A program made the position numbers and the translations under genes. Of a stretch of 64,000 bases of DNA, positions 26,217-36,312 are shown one piece after another. Within the stretch, counting starts at the first letter, position 1. Each line of letters starts with the position of its first letter. Location: the NCBI RefSeq assembly GCF_001547895.1, contig NZ_AP014627.1, positions 4,033,501 to 4,097,500 on the forward strand, read 5' to 3'. This stretch comes from Pseudomonas sp. Os17 (lineage in GTDB: Bacteria; Pseudomonadota; Gammaproteobacteria; Pseudomonadales; Pseudomonadaceae). Below the pieces are notes generated by a model, which saw only the letters and a program-made list of their open reading frames with translations, was not told where the DNA came from and made no database searches.

Positions 26217-29200
26217 AACACGCCCTCCACCATTGCGTTCTGAGTGACGGGCCGCTGTTCCCGGCGCGAGGCGAGCAACTGCCCCTGCAGGGCCACGGTG
26301 GCCGCGTTGAAAAAATCCTTGAGCGACAGTTCCAGCTGGAACTGCCGGGCGATGCGTTCGATCAGCCGGGCCGCCAGCAGGCTGTTGCCACCGAGGGCGA
26401 AAAAGCCCTGATGCCGGCCCACCTGGGGCACTTGCAGCAGCTCCTGCCACAGCGCGGCCACGGCTTCCTCCCACGCCCCTTGCGGCGGTTCGGCGCTGTG
26501 TGGCTGGACGCCCCGGCGCTGCTCCTGCAGCAACCACGACAGGGCCGCGCGATCGACCTTGCCGTTGGCGCTCAGGGGCAGCGCGGACAGGGTCAGCCAA
26601 CTGTCCGGAAGCATGTGCTCGGGCAGCCATTGCCCCAGCCACTGGCGCAGGGCCTGGGGTTCGGGCAGCGGCTCCCGGGCCAGCAGCACCGCCGCCAGCT
26701 GCGGTTCGCTGCCGGGCAGCACCAGGCTCAGCGCGCGGTCGATGGCCGGATGGCGCTCCAGGGCCAGGTCGATTTCCGCCAGTTCGATGCGAAAGCCGCG
26801 GACCTTGACCTGATGGTCCAGGCGCCCGAGAAACTCCAGGCTGCCGTCGGCCCAGTAGCGGCCCTGGTCGCCGGTGCGGTACCAGCGCCCGCCGTCATGC
26901 TCGACAAAGCGCTGGGCGCTGAGGGTCGGCAGGCCGCGATAGCCGGCGGCCACCCCGGCGCCGCCGATCCACAGCTCGCCGGGCACCCAGTCCGGGCAGT
27001 CCCGGCCCTGGCTGTCCACCACCCGGAAGCGCTGGTTGTCCAGGGGCCGGCCATAAGGAATCGAGCGCCAGTGCGCGGGCACCGCCGCCACCTCCTGGTA
27101 GTTGGACCAGATCGCCGCCTCGGTGGCGCCACCCAGGGCCACGAACGACACGGGGCGGCCCGCCGCTTGCTCCAGGCGCCGTGGCAGGTCGAGGCCGACC
27201 CAGTCGCCGGACACCATGGCCAGGCGCAAGGCCCCGAGCCCGGCGCCGTCGCGCACTTGCAGGGTCAGCATCTCCAGCAGCGCCGGCACCGAGTTCCACA
27301 GGCTCACCTGCTGCTCGCGGATCAGCCGCAGCCATTCCCGGGGCTCCTTGCGCAGGCTGTCCGCCGGCAGTACCAGGGCGCCGCCGACACTCAGCGGACC
27401 GAAGAGGTCGTACACCGACAGGTCGAAATCCAGGGCCGAGAGCCCCAGTACCCGGTCCTCGGCGCCGACCTGGTAGCGGCGGTTGATCGCCTCGACGGTG
27501 TTCATCGCCGCCTGATGGCAGAGCTCGACGCCCTTGGGCTCGCCGGTGGTGCCCGAGGTGAAGATCACGTAGGCCAGGGCGTCGGCGGCCAGCGCCAGGG
27601 GCTGCTCCAGGGCGCGGGCCGGCGCCGCCTGGGCCAGAGTCACCACCCGCAACTCGGCCAGCCAGATGCCACCGTCGCGGTGGGCCTGATCGGTGAGCAC
27701 CACATGCGCCCCGGCGCGCTGATAGATCATGTCGCGGCGCGCCGGCGGTTGTTCGATGCCCACCGGCACATAGACCGCCCCGGCGGCGAGAATCCCCAGC
27801 ACCGCGATCACCTGTTCGCGGCCCTTGGGCAGGGTGATCGCCACCGCATCCCCCGGCTGCACGCCCCACTCCACCAGCGCCCCGGCCAGTTGCAGGGCCT
27901 GCCGGGCCAGCTCGGCGTAGCTCAGGTGGCCCTGCTCGTCGATCAGTGCCAGCGCCTCGGGGCGCTGGCGCGCCTGCTGGAAGAAGCCCTGGTGCAGGCA
28001 CTGCACGGGCGTGGGGTGTTCGGTGGCGTTGACCCGCTGGCGCTGTTGCTGCTGCGCCGCCGGCAACGGCAAGGGCGCCGGCTGTTGCCAGTCGTTGGCG
28101 CACAGCCACAGCAGCAAGCCGCGGTAGGCGTCGAACATCTGCTCCAACAGGTCTTCGGGAAACAGCCCCTGCACCGCGTCCCAGTTCAGCAGCAGGCCGT
28201 CGGCCAGCGGGTAGCTCTGGTGGTCGAGCCAGACCTGGGGCGTCTGCGACAGCGCCCAGCCGGGCTCACCCAATTGCTCGCGGCAGGTGGCGTCGACAAA
28301 GGCCGGGCCCAGGTTGCAGGCGAACACCACCGGCGCGCCCTGGCCGCCGCCCTGGCGCAGCCGCGCACGCTCGCGCAGCACCTCGACCCCGGGCCAGGCG
28401 CTGTGGGCGATGTCGCGGTGCAACTGGGCCTGCAGCGCCAACGCCTGCTGGCAGAAGGACGTGGGCTGGCGCAGGTCCACTTCCAGCAGCACCAGGTTGG
28501 AGAAATCCGCCAGCAGATGGGGCACGCAGGGGTGCAGTTCCTGGCGGTCGAACAGCGGCACGTTGAGCAGGAAATGCTGGCTGGCGCTCCAGCGCCCCAG
28601 CACCTGGGCATAGGCGCAGGCGAGCACGCTGGCCAGGGTCAGGCCGTGTTGCCGGGCGCGCTGTTCCAGGGCCTGCAACTGCTCGTGGTTCAGGCGCATC
28701 GCCAGCCGGCGAAAACGCGGCGTGCCGAGCTGCTGCGGCTCCTGGGCCAGGGGCAGTTGCGGGCCGTCCGGCAGATCCTCCAGGCGCTCCAGCCAATAGT
28801 CCCGGGCCGCTGCCAGCTGCGGCGCGCGCAGCTCCTGCTCGGTCCGCAGGTAGTCGGCGAAGGTCCATTCCAGGACCGGCAGGCGGTGCTCCTCACCGGC
28901 GTGAATCAGCGCCAGGTCGCGCAGCAGGATGCCGATGCTGAGCACGTCGGCCACCAGCAGATCGATGTTCAGGTGCAGGCGGCTGCGGCCGTCGGGCAGC
29001 AGACTCAGTTGCACGTCGAACACCTGCCCGCGGCTGACCTCCAGGCGCCGGTGCGAGAGGTTTTCGCGGATCAGCTCCAGGGCCTCGGCGGCGCCGACGC
29101 AGGAGGCCTGACGCAGATCATGGACGGTCAGCCCGGGCCAGGGGCTCTGGGGCAGGATGCGCTGGCAGCTGTCGCTGATGAAACAGGCGCGCAGCATCGG

Positions 29201-29683
29201 ATGGCGCTGGCACAAGCGGCGCAGGGCCTGCTCCAGGCGCTCGGGCTCCAGGCCGTGGCCGTCCAGCTCCTGGTACAGGTGGCAGCCGACCCCGCCCAGG
29301 GGCATACCCGGATCGCGGCCGAACCAGTAGGCCTGTTGCAGCGGAGTGAGGGCGAAATCGCTGTTGGCAGGGGCGCTGGCCACGGCCTGCAGGCGCGGCG
29401 CCGCGAGGCCACGGCGAGCCTCGATCAGCGCCCACCAGGCGACCAGGGTCGGCTGCTGGATCAGCTCGGCGAAGCTCAGGCTCACGCCTTCGCCGGCCAA
29501 CAGCGCCGGCAGGCGCATGATGCTCACCGAGTCGAGGCCCTGCTCGATCAGCGACGCCTCCGCCTCAAGGTCCCCGGGCGCGTAGCCGAGCAACCGGGCG
29601 ATGCCTTCGCAGAGTCCTTGGGGTGAATGACTCAGGCCGGCGGGCGCGGGATGAGCGCATGCCAGTGCTGGGTTATCAGTCAT
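26213..29683 (-). CDS. pchE: Enantio-pyochelin synthetase PchE (NRPS: ArCP-Cy-A-PCP, no epimerase)
   Basis: The 1156-residue synthetase loads salicylate from PchD and condenses and cyclises the first cysteine. The aryl carrier domain has Ser52 in GLDSVS. The heterocyclisation domain is at about 108-545 with DLLVAD (Asp241, Asp246). The adenylation domain is at about 565-1050 with YVIFTSGTTGEPKG. The carrier domain has Ser1101 in LGGNSL. P. aeruginosa PchE (1438) carries a methyltransferase-like epimerase inside its adenylation domain. Here A8 (GFRIELAEIDLAL, about 963-975) runs straight on to the A10 region with no insert. This is the known cause of the opposite stereochemistry in enantio-pyochelin. 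It overlaps pchI by 8 bases. Confidence 0.96.
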   Translation of the reverse strand: MTDNPALACAHPAPAGLSHSPQGLCEGIARLLGYAPGDLEAEASLIEQGLDSVSIMRLPALLAGEGVSLSFAELIQQPTLVAWWALIEARRGLAAPRLQAVASAPANSDFALTPLQQAYWFGRDPGMPLGGVGCHLYQELDGHGLEPERLEQALRRLCQRHPMLRACFISDSCQRILPQSPWPGLTVHDLRQASCVGAAEALELIRENLSHRRLEVSRGQVFDVQLSLLPDGRSRLHLNIDLLVADVLSIGILLRDLALIHAGEEHRLPVLEWTFADYLRTEQELRAPQLAAARDYWLERLEDLPDGPQLPLAQEPQQLGTPRFRRLAMRLNHEQLQALEQRARQHGLTLASVLACAYAQVLGRWSASQHFLLNVPLFDRQELHPCVPHLLADFSNLVLLEVDLRQPTSFCQQALALQAQLHRDIAHSAWPGVEVLRERARLRQGGGQGAPVVFACNLGPAFVDATCREQLGEPGWALSQTPQVWLDHQSYPLADGLLLNWDAVQGLFPEDLLEQMFDAYRGLLLWLCANDWQQPAPLPLPAAQQQQRQRVNATEHPTPVQCLHQGFFQQARQRPEALALIDEQGHLSYAELARQALQLAGALVEWGVQPGDAVAITLPKGREQVIAVLGILAAGAVYVPVGIEQPPARRDMIYQRAGAHVVLTDQAHRDGGIWLAELRVVTLAQAAPARALEQPLALAADALAYVIFTSGTTGEPKGVELCHQAAMNTVEAINRRYQVGAEDRVLGLSALDFDLSVYDLFGPLSVGGALVLPADSLRKEPREWLRLIREQQVSLWNSVPALLEMLTLQVRDGAGLGALRLAMVSGDWVGLDLPRRLEQAAGRPVSFVALGGATEAAIWSNYQEVAAVPAHWRSIPYGRPLDNQRFRVVDSQGRDCPDWVPGELWIGGAGVAAGYRGLPTLSAQRFVEHDGGRWYRTGDQGRYWADGSLEFLGRLDHQVKVRGFRIELAEIDLALERHPAIDRALSLVLPGSEPQLAAVLLAREPLPEPQALRQWLGQWLPEHMLPDSWLTLSALPLSANGKVDRAALSWLLQEQRRGVQPHSAEPPQGAWEEAVAALWQELLQVPQVGRHQGFFALGGNSLLAARLIERIARQFQLELSLKDFFNAATVALQGQLLASRREQRPVTQNAMVEGVL

Positions 29684-31439
29684 GGTGGACGGTCCTTTGG
29701 GGTACGGAAGAAGGTGTGCGCAAGCGCCAGCGATTGATCGCTTCGCGCTCGTGGAACAACTGGCGATAACGGCCCGGGGCCGTCATCAGTTGGCTATGGG
29801 TGCCGTGCTGGGCCAGGCGGCCCTGGTCCAGCAGGAGGATCTGCCCGGCGCACGGAGCCAGGGTCGGCTTGTGGGTCGCCAGCAGCACCGTGTGCTTGCG
29901 CGCCAGTTGCCGCAGGCTCTGGTTGACCCGGGCCTCGCTGATGGCGTCCAGAGCGGAGGTGGGCTCATCCAGAAGGATCAGCGTGGCGTCCTTGAGCATG
30001 ACCCGGGCCAGGGCCAGGCACTGGCGTTCGCCGCCGGAAAGGCTCACGCCGCCCTCGCCGACCCGGGTCTGCCAGCCTTGGGGCAGGGGCTGGGCCAGCC
30101 GGTCGAGGCCGGTGGCGCGGGCCGCTTCCAGCAATTGCGCCTCGTCGGCCTCGGGGCGGCCCAGGCGCAGGTTGTCCAGCAGGCTGGCGGCCAGCGGCGG
30201 GCAGTCCTGGAACATCAGGGCGATATCCCGATCACGCTGGCTGGCCGACAGCTCACGCAAGTCGACACCGCCCAGCAGGATGGCGCCCTGGCTGACATCG
30301 CAAAAGCGCGCCAGCAGCCGCAGCAGGCTCGACTTGCCGGAACCGGATGGCCCCACCAGCAGGTTCAGCGAACCCGGCTCCAGCGTGAAGCTGATGTCCT
30401 GCAGGATCGCCCGGCCCTGGCGTTCCAGGCCCAGCTGGCGAACCTCCAGGCGCCGGTCGGCCGGCACCTGGGGCCGGGCCGGTTCCGGCAGCGGCGCCAG
30501 GTCCAGCAACTGGCGCAGGCTGTCCAGGCCATGGCGGGTCTGGCGCAGGCTGGTGCCCAGGTTGACCAGGGCGCCCATGGGTTCCACCAGGCAGGTGGCA
30601 AGCACCGCCAGGGCCAGGTATTGCACGGCGCCGAGGCTGCCGCCGAGCACCGCGTAGAGCCCGCACAACAGCACCGCGGTGTAGCCGGCCTGAAGCGCCA
30701 GCACCAGCCCCAGGGCCGCCGGAAAGGTCCGCCAGTGCGCCCGGCGCTGGGCCTGGCGCTGTTGCTGCAGCGCCGCGCCAAGCAGGCTGAAACCTTCACC
30801 GTTGCGCCCACTGGCCCGCAGCAGCGGCTGCTGGCGCAGGTATTCCAGGACCCGCGCCGCGGCTTCACCGGCCGCCGCTTCGCTGTGCTGCTCGGCCTGC
30901 CCGCCCCAGCGCACGCCCCAGTGATAGAACAGCACCAGCAACGGCAGGCAGGCCAGGGCCGCCAGGGCCATGGACAGGTCGTAGCACAACAGCGCCACGA
31001 GCAGGGCCAGGGGCGTCAGCAAGGCATTGGCCATGGGCTGCAGCAAGTGCGCCGGAGCGCTCATGATCTGCGCCACGGTATGGGTCACCAGGCGGTTGAG
31101 CTCGGCGCCGCGGCGCTCGACAAACCACTCCAGGGGCAGGCGCGCCAGATGCCGGCCAATGCGCAGGTTCAACGAACGCGCCGCCGCGGCCCCGGCCCGG
31201 TAGCCCGCCAGTTGCGCCCGGCGGCGCAGCCACAGGCAGAGCCCGGCGAATCCGCCAAAGGCTGCGGCCCAGAGCCAGGGCGTGCGCGCCGTGGCGGCCT
31301 CCAGGGCGCTGGCCAGGGCCATCGGCAGCAACCCCAGGGCCAGGCCCTGGGCCAGGGCACTGGCGGCCATGGCCAGCAAGGCCCGGCGCAACAGCGCGGC
31401 GTCCCGCGGCTGCAGGCTGCGTAACAGTGCGGCAATCAT
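29676..31439 (-). CDS. pchI: ABC transporter PchI (membrane-ATPase fusion)
   Basis: The 587-residue half transporter has an N-terminal six-helix exporter-type membrane domain (about 1-300). Its ATPase domain has Walker A GPSGSGKSS, signature LSGGERQC and Walker [14 protein letters not shown]. It pairs with PchH, encoded just upstream with a 4-base overlap, as a heterodimer in the inner membrane. Its homologues lie in the P. aeruginosa pchEFGHI operon, where the transport direction and substrate are not firmly settled. The longer frame upstream of 31439 is out of phase with pchH and is not used. Confidence 0.94.
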   Translation of the reverse strand: MIAALLRSLQPRDAALLRRALLAMAASALAQGLALGLLPMALASALEAATARTPWLWAAAFGGFAGLCLWLRRRAQLAGYRAGAAAARSLNLRIGRHLARLPLEWFVERRGAELNRLVTHTVAQIMSAPAHLLQPMANALLTPLALLVALLCYDLSMALAALACLPLLVLFYHWGVRWGGQAEQHSEAAAGEAAARVLEYLRQQPLLRASGRNGEGFSLLGAALQQQRQAQRRAHWRTFPAALGLVLALQAGYTAVLLCGLYAVLGGSLGAVQYLALAVLATCLVEPMGALVNLGTSLRQTRHGLDSLRQLLDLAPLPEPARPQVPADRRLEVRQLGLERQGRAILQDISFTLEPGSLNLLVGPSGSGKSSLLRLLARFCDVSQGAILLGGVDLRELSASQRDRDIALMFQDCPPLAASLLDNLRLGRPEADEAQLLEAARATGLDRLAQPLPQGWQTRVGEGGVSLSGGERQCLALARVMLKDATLILLDEPTSALDAISEARVNQSLRQLARKHTVLLATHKPTLAPCAGQILLLDQGRLAQHGTHSQLMTAPGRYRQLFHEREAINRWRLRTPSSVPQRTVHHD

Positions 31440-33187
31440 GGGCGGCTCCCGTTCAGCGCGGCGGCGTCCAGCTGCTCCGCGGCCCAGAGCCCGGCATACA
31501 CCCCCTGCTGCTCCAGCAGGGCCTGATGCCGGCCGCATTCCACCAGGCGTCCGCCCTGCAGCACGGCAATCTGCTCGGCGTCCTGGATGCTGCTCAGGCG
31601 ATGGGCGACCACCAGCACCGTGCGCCCCTGGGCCAGGCGCGACAGGGCCTGCTGGATCGCCGCCTCCGATTGCGGATCGCTGGCGGCGGTGGCCTCGTCG
31701 AGCACCAAAATCGGCGCGCGGCTGAGCATGGCCCGGGCGATGCCCAGGCGCTGGATTTCGCCGCCGGACAGCTGCAGCCCCTCCCCCAGCTGGCTGTGAT
31801 AGCCCTGGGGCAAGGCGCAGATGCGTTCGTGGATCTGCGCCGCCCGGGCCGCGGTTTCGACCTCGGCCAGACTGGCTCCGGGCCGGCTCAGGCGCAGGTT
31901 GTCGAGGACGCTGGCGCGCAGCAGGCGCACCTCCTGAAAGACAAAGGCCACCTGGCGATACAGGGTCGCGCTGTCCATGTCCCGCAGGTCGACACCGCCG
32001 ATGCGGATCGCCCCGGCGCTGACATCGGCAAAGCGCGCGAGCAAGGTGGCCAGGGTGGATTTGCCGGCCCCGGAATCCCCCACCAGGGCGGTCAGGGTGC
32101 CCGGTTGCAGGCACAGATCGATGCCGTGCAACACCTGGCTGCCGTCGGGGTAGCTGAAGTCCACGGCGTCGAAGCTCACCACAGCCCCCTCGGGTTCCCG
32201 GGAGCAGGCCGGTTGCGCCAGCACCGGGGTCTTGAGCAGCGCACTGATGCGCTGCGCCGCCGCCCGTCCCTGGACCAGGGAATCGGCGCCATGCCCCAGG
32301 GCCGCCACCGGCGCCGCCAGGGCCGGCCCCAGCAAGGCAAACGGCAGCAACTGCAGCGGCTGCAAGATCCCGACGGCGATCAACGGCACCCCGGCCACCA
32401 GCACCAGGGCCAGCACCAGCAGGGGCGAGAGCAGCACCTCGACACTGGCGCCCAGGCCCGCCCAGCGCTCGACCCAACGGGAGAAGAACCCGGCAAAATC
32501 CTCCACCGCCTTGAAGAACTCGTCCTGTACCCGCTGCACCCGGCCAAAGGATTTGACCATGGCAATGCTTTGCACGAAGTTCAGGGTCGCCGTCGACAGC
32601 GCGCCCATGGCGCCGCCCAGGCGCTGGCGCTCGTCGCGATAGGCCGGGGTGCGCATCACCCGCAGGCGCCACAGGGCGATCAACGGCGGCGCCAGCACCA
32701 CCAGGGTCATGGGCAGGCTCACGGTCAGCAGGTAGATCAGGCTGGCCAGGGGCACCACCAGGGCCGCCACCAGGTTGTTGGGCAGGTGCGCCACCAGCTG
32801 ATGCAGGGCGCCGACGTCCTCCAGCAGCACCCGCTCGGCGGTCTGCCGCTGGCCGTCCAGCCAGGCCAGGGGCACCCGCGCCAGATGGGCGGCGATGCGC
32901 TGGCGCAGATGGCGCTGCAGGTCGCTGTCGGCCAGGTGGGTGATCTGCAAACCCGCCGCCAGCCCCAGCAGGCGCAGGAGCAGCGCCCCGGCCCCGGCCA
33001 GCAGCCAGAAACCCGCGCGCTCCAGGTCCAATTCGCCGGCCAGCAGCAGCGGTGCCAGTTCGGCCACGGCGATCAGCGGCAGCAGGCCCACCAGCGCCGC
33101 CAGCACTTGCAGCAGCATCGCCGCCAGCAGGCGCCCGCGCACCGGGCGCAACAGTGCGGCCAGTCCTGCCGGTTCAGCCACGGCCAT
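31436..33187 (-). CDS. pchH: ABC transporter PchH (membrane-ATPase fusion)
   Basis: The 583-residue half transporter has a membrane domain of six hydrophobic segments (about 1-310). The ATPase domain has Walker [10 protein letters not shown], signature LSGGEIQR and Walker [12 protein letters not shown]. The ATG at 33187 lies inside the end of pchD (14-base overlap); an in-frame GTG two codons later is the alternative. Together with PchI it forms a heterodimeric exporter-like complex dedicated to the siderophore pathway. Confidence 0.94.
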   Translation of the reverse strand: MAVAEPAGLAALLRPVRGRLLAAMLLQVLAALVGLLPLIAVAELAPLLLAGELDLERAGFWLLAGAGALLLRLLGLAAGLQITHLADSDLQRHLRQRIAAHLARVPLAWLDGQRQTAERVLLEDVGALHQLVAHLPNNLVAALVVPLASLIYLLTVSLPMTLVVLAPPLIALWRLRVMRTPAYRDERQRLGGAMGALSTATLNFVQSIAMVKSFGRVQRVQDEFFKAVEDFAGFFSRWVERWAGLGASVEVLLSPLLVLALVLVAGVPLIAVGILQPLQLLPFALLGPALAAPVAALGHGADSLVQGRAAAQRISALLKTPVLAQPACSREPEGAVVSFDAVDFSYPDGSQVLHGIDLCLQPGTLTALVGDSGAGKSTLATLLARFADVSAGAIRIGGVDLRDMDSATLYRQVAFVFQEVRLLRASVLDNLRLSRPGASLAEVETAARAAQIHERICALPQGYHSQLGEGLQLSGGEIQRLGIARAMLSRAPILVLDEATAASDPQSEAAIQQALSRLAQGRTVLVVAHRLSSIQDAEQIAVLQGGRLVECGRHQALLEQQGVYAGLWAAEQLDAAALNGSRP

Positions 33188-34841
33188 CAGCGGCCTCCAG
33201 GGCTTGGGCCCGGTTGCCGAAGTACAGGGCCTGGATCGCCTCGCGCAGGTGCTTGCGGCTGACCTTGCCGACCCCGGTCTGGGGAAACGCCGGGATGAAC
33301 TCGAAGCGGTCCGGCAGCTTGAACGCCGCCAGCCCCTGGGCCCGCAGATGACGCAGCAGTTGCGGGGCGCGGGGCGCGGCGCCACGGGGGATGACAAAGG
33401 CGCAGGTGCGCTCGCCGAGGAAGGCATCGGGCATCGCCACCAGGGCCACGTCGGCCACCGCCGGGTGGCTGAGCAGCAGGTTCTCCACCTCTTCGGCGGC
33501 GATCTTTTCGCCGCCGCGGTTGATCAGGTCCTTGTCCCGCCCTTCCACCATCAGGTAGCCGTCGGCGGTGAGCTGCACCCGGTCGCCGGTGCGATAGAAG
33601 CCGTCGGCGGTGAAGGCCTGGGCGTTGTGCTCGGGGTAACGGTAATAACCGCGGATGGTGTAGGGACCCCGGGTCAGCAACTGCCCGACCTGCCCCACCG
33701 GCACCGGTTGCTCGTGCTCGTCCACCACGCGGATTTCGTCCGCCGGCGACAGCGGCCGGCCCTGGGTGTGCAGCACCCGCTGCGGCGGGTCCTCGGGGTC
33801 GGTGTAGCAGATCAGCCCTTCGGCCATGCCGAACACCTGCTGCAGGCGACAGCCGAGCACCGGCTCGACACGCCGCGCCGCCTCAAAGCTGAGCTTGGCG
33901 CCGCCCACTTGCAGCAGTTGCAACGATGCCAGCCCGCGTCCGCGCGCCTGGGCCGCCTCCAGCCAGACCAGGGCCAGGGGCGGCACCAGGGCGGTGTGGG
34001 TCACGGCTTCGCGCTCGATCAGCTCGAAGCAGACTTCCGGGCTCGGCGAGGGGCTCAGCACCACCCGCCCGCCCACCGCAAAGGTGCCGATGAACCCCGG
34101 GCAGCACATGGGAAAGTTGTGCGCCATGGGCAGCGCCACCAGGTACACGCTGGCGTCGGACAAAGCGCAACGCTCGGCGCTGGCCCGCAGGTTGTAGAGG
34201 TATTCGTGATGGCGACGCGGAATCAGCTTGGGAATCCCGGTGGAACCGCCGGAGAGCTGGAAACAGGCCACCGCGTCGACGCTGGGGGCCGGGAAAGTGC
34301 AGGAGCTGCTGTCGTCATACAGGCTGTGCAGGGCGCTGAACTCCTCGGCTTCGCCGGCCACCAGCACCCATTCCAGTGACGGGTGGCCGGCCTTGAGTTC
34401 GCGGGCCATGGCGCGAAAGTCGAAGCCGCCGTCGCAGTCGGCGCAGAAGTAGGCCCGGGCCCGGGCAAACTCGCAGAAGCGGCCGATTTCCAGGTGCCGG
34501 TGGGCCGGCAGCGCGAAGATCGGCCGCACACCGAGGCGATACAGGGCGAAGCAGACTTCGACGAAGGCCACGCCGTTGGGCAGTTGCAGCACCACGTTGT
34601 CGCCAGCCCGCAGCCCCAGCCGGTGCAGGCCGGCGGCCAGTTGGTCGACCCGCAGGTCCAGTTGCCGATAGCTCAGGCGCCGCTGGCCATCGCTCAGCGC
34701 CTCGCGCTCGCCGAAGGTCCGGGCCGCGCCTCGCAGCAGATCGCCAAAGGTTTCATCGCGCCAGTAACCGGCCTCGCGGTAAGCCTGGGCGAAGGCCTCG
34801 GGCCAAGCGGGGCAATCCTGGGAATCGTCGAAAGTGGACAT
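33174..34841 (-). CDS. pchD: Salicylyl-AMP ligase PchD
   Basis: The 555-residue stand-alone adenylating enzyme activates salicylate with ATP and loads it on the PchE aryl carrier domain. It shows the EntE/DhbE-type motifs: [14 protein letters not shown] phosphate loop (near 200-213), [10 protein letters not shown] aryl-acid pocket region, GMAEGL, YRTGDRV, and the terminal lysine in GKVSRKHL. It is the first gene of the biosynthetic operon, with AGGAG 6 bases before the ATG. A Fur-like site and a candidate PchR motif lie in the gap to the divergent pchR gene. Confidence 0.96.
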   Translation of the reverse strand: MSTFDDSQDCPAWPEAFAQAYREAGYWRDETFGDLLRGAARTFGEREALSDGQRRLSYRQLDLRVDQLAAGLHRLGLRAGDNVVLQLPNGVAFVEVCFALYRLGVRPIFALPAHRHLEIGRFCEFARARAYFCADCDGGFDFRAMARELKAGHPSLEWVLVAGEAEEFSALHSLYDDSSSCTFPAPSVDAVACFQLSGGSTGIPKLIPRRHHEYLYNLRASAERCALSDASVYLVALPMAHNFPMCCPGFIGTFAVGGRVVLSPSPSPEVCFELIEREAVTHTALVPPLALVWLEAAQARGRGLASLQLLQVGGAKLSFEAARRVEPVLGCRLQQVFGMAEGLICYTDPEDPPQRVLHTQGRPLSPADEIRVVDEHEQPVPVGQVGQLLTRGPYTIRGYYRYPEHNAQAFTADGFYRTGDRVQLTADGYLMVEGRDKDLINRGGEKIAAEEVENLLLSHPAVADVALVAMPDAFLGERTCAFVIPRGAAPRAPQLLRHLRAQGLAAFKLPDRFEFIPAFPQTGVGKVSRKHLREAIQALYFGNRAQALEAADGRG

Positions 34842-34880
34842 GCTGTCTCCTGAGTTTTTTCGGCAAAAGGCCGCCCCGGA

Positions 34881-34894
34881 CCTGACAGGTCAGG
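34881..34894. promoter_or_regulatory. Perfect palindrome in the pchD leader
   Basis: CCTGACAGGTCAGG is fully self-complementary and lies about 40 bases upstream of the pchD start. On the transcript it could form a small hairpin in the 5' leader; as DNA it could be a protein site. The sequence alone does not decide. Confidence 0.35.
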
Positions 34895-35006
34895 CCCCCG
34901 AAATGAAGGAAAGATGAGCCGTCAGCGCGGCGAAAAATGCGGGCCTGTCGGCGCTCCTGCGGGGCGGCGGATGGCGGGGTCGTCCATGTTGAGCGGCTGC
35001 GCTTGC

Positions 35007-35025
35007 AAATGAGAGTGATTATTAA
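35007..35025 (-). promoter_or_regulatory. Candidate Fur box for the pchD operon
   Basis: AAATGAGAGTGATTATTAA resembles the Fur consensus (alternating TGA/ATT halves). It is in the pchD-pchR gap about 165 bases before the pchD start. Confidence 0.6.
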
Positions 35026-35060
35026 CCGGTAATTTCCGGGGCCCGGCAATCGGCAGGACA

Positions 35061-35070
35061 TTCGTTTGCG
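35061..35070 (-). promoter_or_regulatory. Candidate PchR-binding core, pchD side
   Basis: The minus strand reads CGCAAACGAA here. The same ten bases occur on the plus strand at 36207-36216 upstream of fetA. In both cases they lie tens of bases upstream of a Fur-like site and in the orientation of the downstream operon. These are the two operons known to need PchR, so this may be part of the PchR site. Confidence 0.4.
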
Positions 35071-35128
35071 CGGCTTTTTCTTTTGATTGCGCGGCAAGTC
35101 CCGGCAGTACGGGGCGCAGAAGCTAAAG

Positions 35129-35147
35129 GATAATCATTCTTAATTAC
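35129..35147 (+). promoter_or_regulatory. Candidate Fur box for pchR
   Basis: GATAATCATTCTTAATTAC is a good match to the GATAATGATAATCATTATC type and lies about 58 bases before the chosen pchR start. Confidence 0.65.
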
Positions 35148-35204
35148 ATGGAAGGATTTTCCTGATAGCGTATGGCCTCTTTTCCGGTCTACAGGGAGTT
35201 CGCC

Positions 35205-36107
35205 ATGCTCAGCCCCCACGCTGCGCCGCAGCCTGTCCAAGGGGATTTCACCCTGCACTTTCCCAATCCGCAGCACGCCGGCACGGCGGCCGTGGTGCCG
35301 GAAATCACCTTGTCCACCGGGACGGTGCTGATGGACAGCCAGATGTGGATGCAGGAGCCGCTCTGGCAAGGCCTGAAAATCATCCTGGTGCTCAGCGGCC
35401 AGCTCAACTGCCGGGTCGAGGGCCAACCGGAGGTGGAGATTCGCGGCCCGACCCTGTGCGCCGTGGCCAACCAGGGCGAGCATTGCGGCGACCATCTGTT
35501 CGCCCGCGGCGTGCCGGTGCGCTACACCACGGTGCAACTGGACTTCCCGGCGATCCGCCAGGCAGGCCTTGAGCCCGAGCGCCTGCTGGACCCGCTCGGC
35601 GGCGGGCCGATGCTGTTCTGCCAGCCGGCCAGCAAGCCGCTGCTGGCCCTGGCCCAGCAGATCCTCACCTGCCCGCTGCAAGGCCCGACCCGCTCCTTTT
35701 ACCTGGGAGGCAAGGCCCTGGAGCTCACCGCCCTGGGGGTCGAGGGCATCCTCGCCCATGCCGAGTCGCGGCCGCTGCAGGACAGCCCCGGCAGCGCCGC
35801 GGACATCGAGCGCATCCATGCCGCCCGGGACCTGCTGCTCGGTTCCTTGCAGGCCTCGCCGTCGCTGTCCGAGCTGTCGCGCCAGGTCGGCCTCAACCCG
35901 CGCAAGCTCACCGCCGGTTTTCGCCAGGTGTTCGGCACCAGCGTCTATGCCTACCTGCAGGAGCAGCGCCTGAGCGAGGCATACCGCCTGCTGGCCAGCG
36001 GCGAAACCAATGTCTCCAGCGCGGCCTATCGGGTCGGCTACAGCCCGGCGCATTTCTCCACCGCCTTTCGCAAGCGCTTCGGGGTGTCGCCCAAGTCCTT
36101 GCGCTGA
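35205..36107 (+). CDS. pchR: AraC-family regulator PchR
   Basis: A 300-residue transcriptional activator that senses ferric enantio-pyochelin. An N-terminal ligand domain (about 1-200) is followed by a double helix-turn-helix AraC domain (about 205-300) with SLSELSRQVGLNPRKLTAGF and AAYRVGYSPAHFSTAFRKRFG. The ATG at 35205 has GGGAG six bases upstream and gives a length like P. aeruginosa PchR (296). An ATG at 35172 lacks a ribosome site. It is divergent from pchD and just before fetA, the two targets expected. Confidence 0.95.
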   Translation: MLSPHAAPQPVQGDFTLHFPNPQHAGTAAVVPEITLSTGTVLMDSQMWMQEPLWQGLKIILVLSGQLNCRVEGQPEVEIRGPTLCAVANQGEHCGDHLFARGVPVRYTTVQLDFPAIRQAGLEPERLLDPLGGGPMLFCQPASKPLLALAQQILTCPLQGPTRSFYLGGKALELTALGVEGILAHAESRPLQDSPGSAADIERIHAARDLLLGSLQASPSLSELSRQVGLNPRKLTAGFRQVFGTSVYAYLQEQRLSEAYRLLASGETNVSSAAYRVGYSPAHFSTAFRKRFGVSPKSLR

Positions 36108-36206
36108 ATCGCCCTGGTCTTGCATGCCTGGAACCTTGAACAACGCCGCAGCCCGGCGCTGTCGAACCGCGCGCCTGTTGCCCCGGGCGCCCTGCCCGCG
36201 CGGTGC

Positions 36207-36216
36207 CGCAAACGAA
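36207..36216 (+). promoter_or_regulatory. Candidate PchR-binding core, fetA side
   Basis: CGCAAACGAA, identical to the reverse strand at 35061-35070 in front of pchD. See that entry. It lies about 100 bases before the fetA start and 47 bases before the Fur-like site. Confidence 0.4.
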
Positions 36217-36263
36217 AGAAATGGTCGCTCAAGCCAAAGTTTTAGCCGGCAACCCAGGCGCAC

Positions 36264-36290
36264 AAATGAGATACGTTTGCATTCTCATTT
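36264..36290 (+). promoter_or_regulatory. Candidate Fur box upstream of fetA
   Basis: Inverted arms AAATGAGA (36264-36271) and TCTCATTT (36283-36290) flank eleven bases, 22 bases before the fetA ATG. The halves are typical of Fur sites. Confidence 0.6.
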
Positions 36291-36312
36291 AATCCCCATC
36301 ACGGAGTGAAGC

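Noticed and set aside
22467..26243. Very long plus-strand open frame opposite pchF (1258 codons)
   Set aside because: It is antisense to a synthetase with clear domains. Its translation is a low-complexity Gln/His/Arg/Ala/Gly/Leu mix typical of the complementary frame of GC-rich genes.
26411..29626. Long plus-strand open frame opposite pchE (1071 codons)
   Set aside because: Same reason: a shadow of the pchE codon pattern with no recognisable domain.
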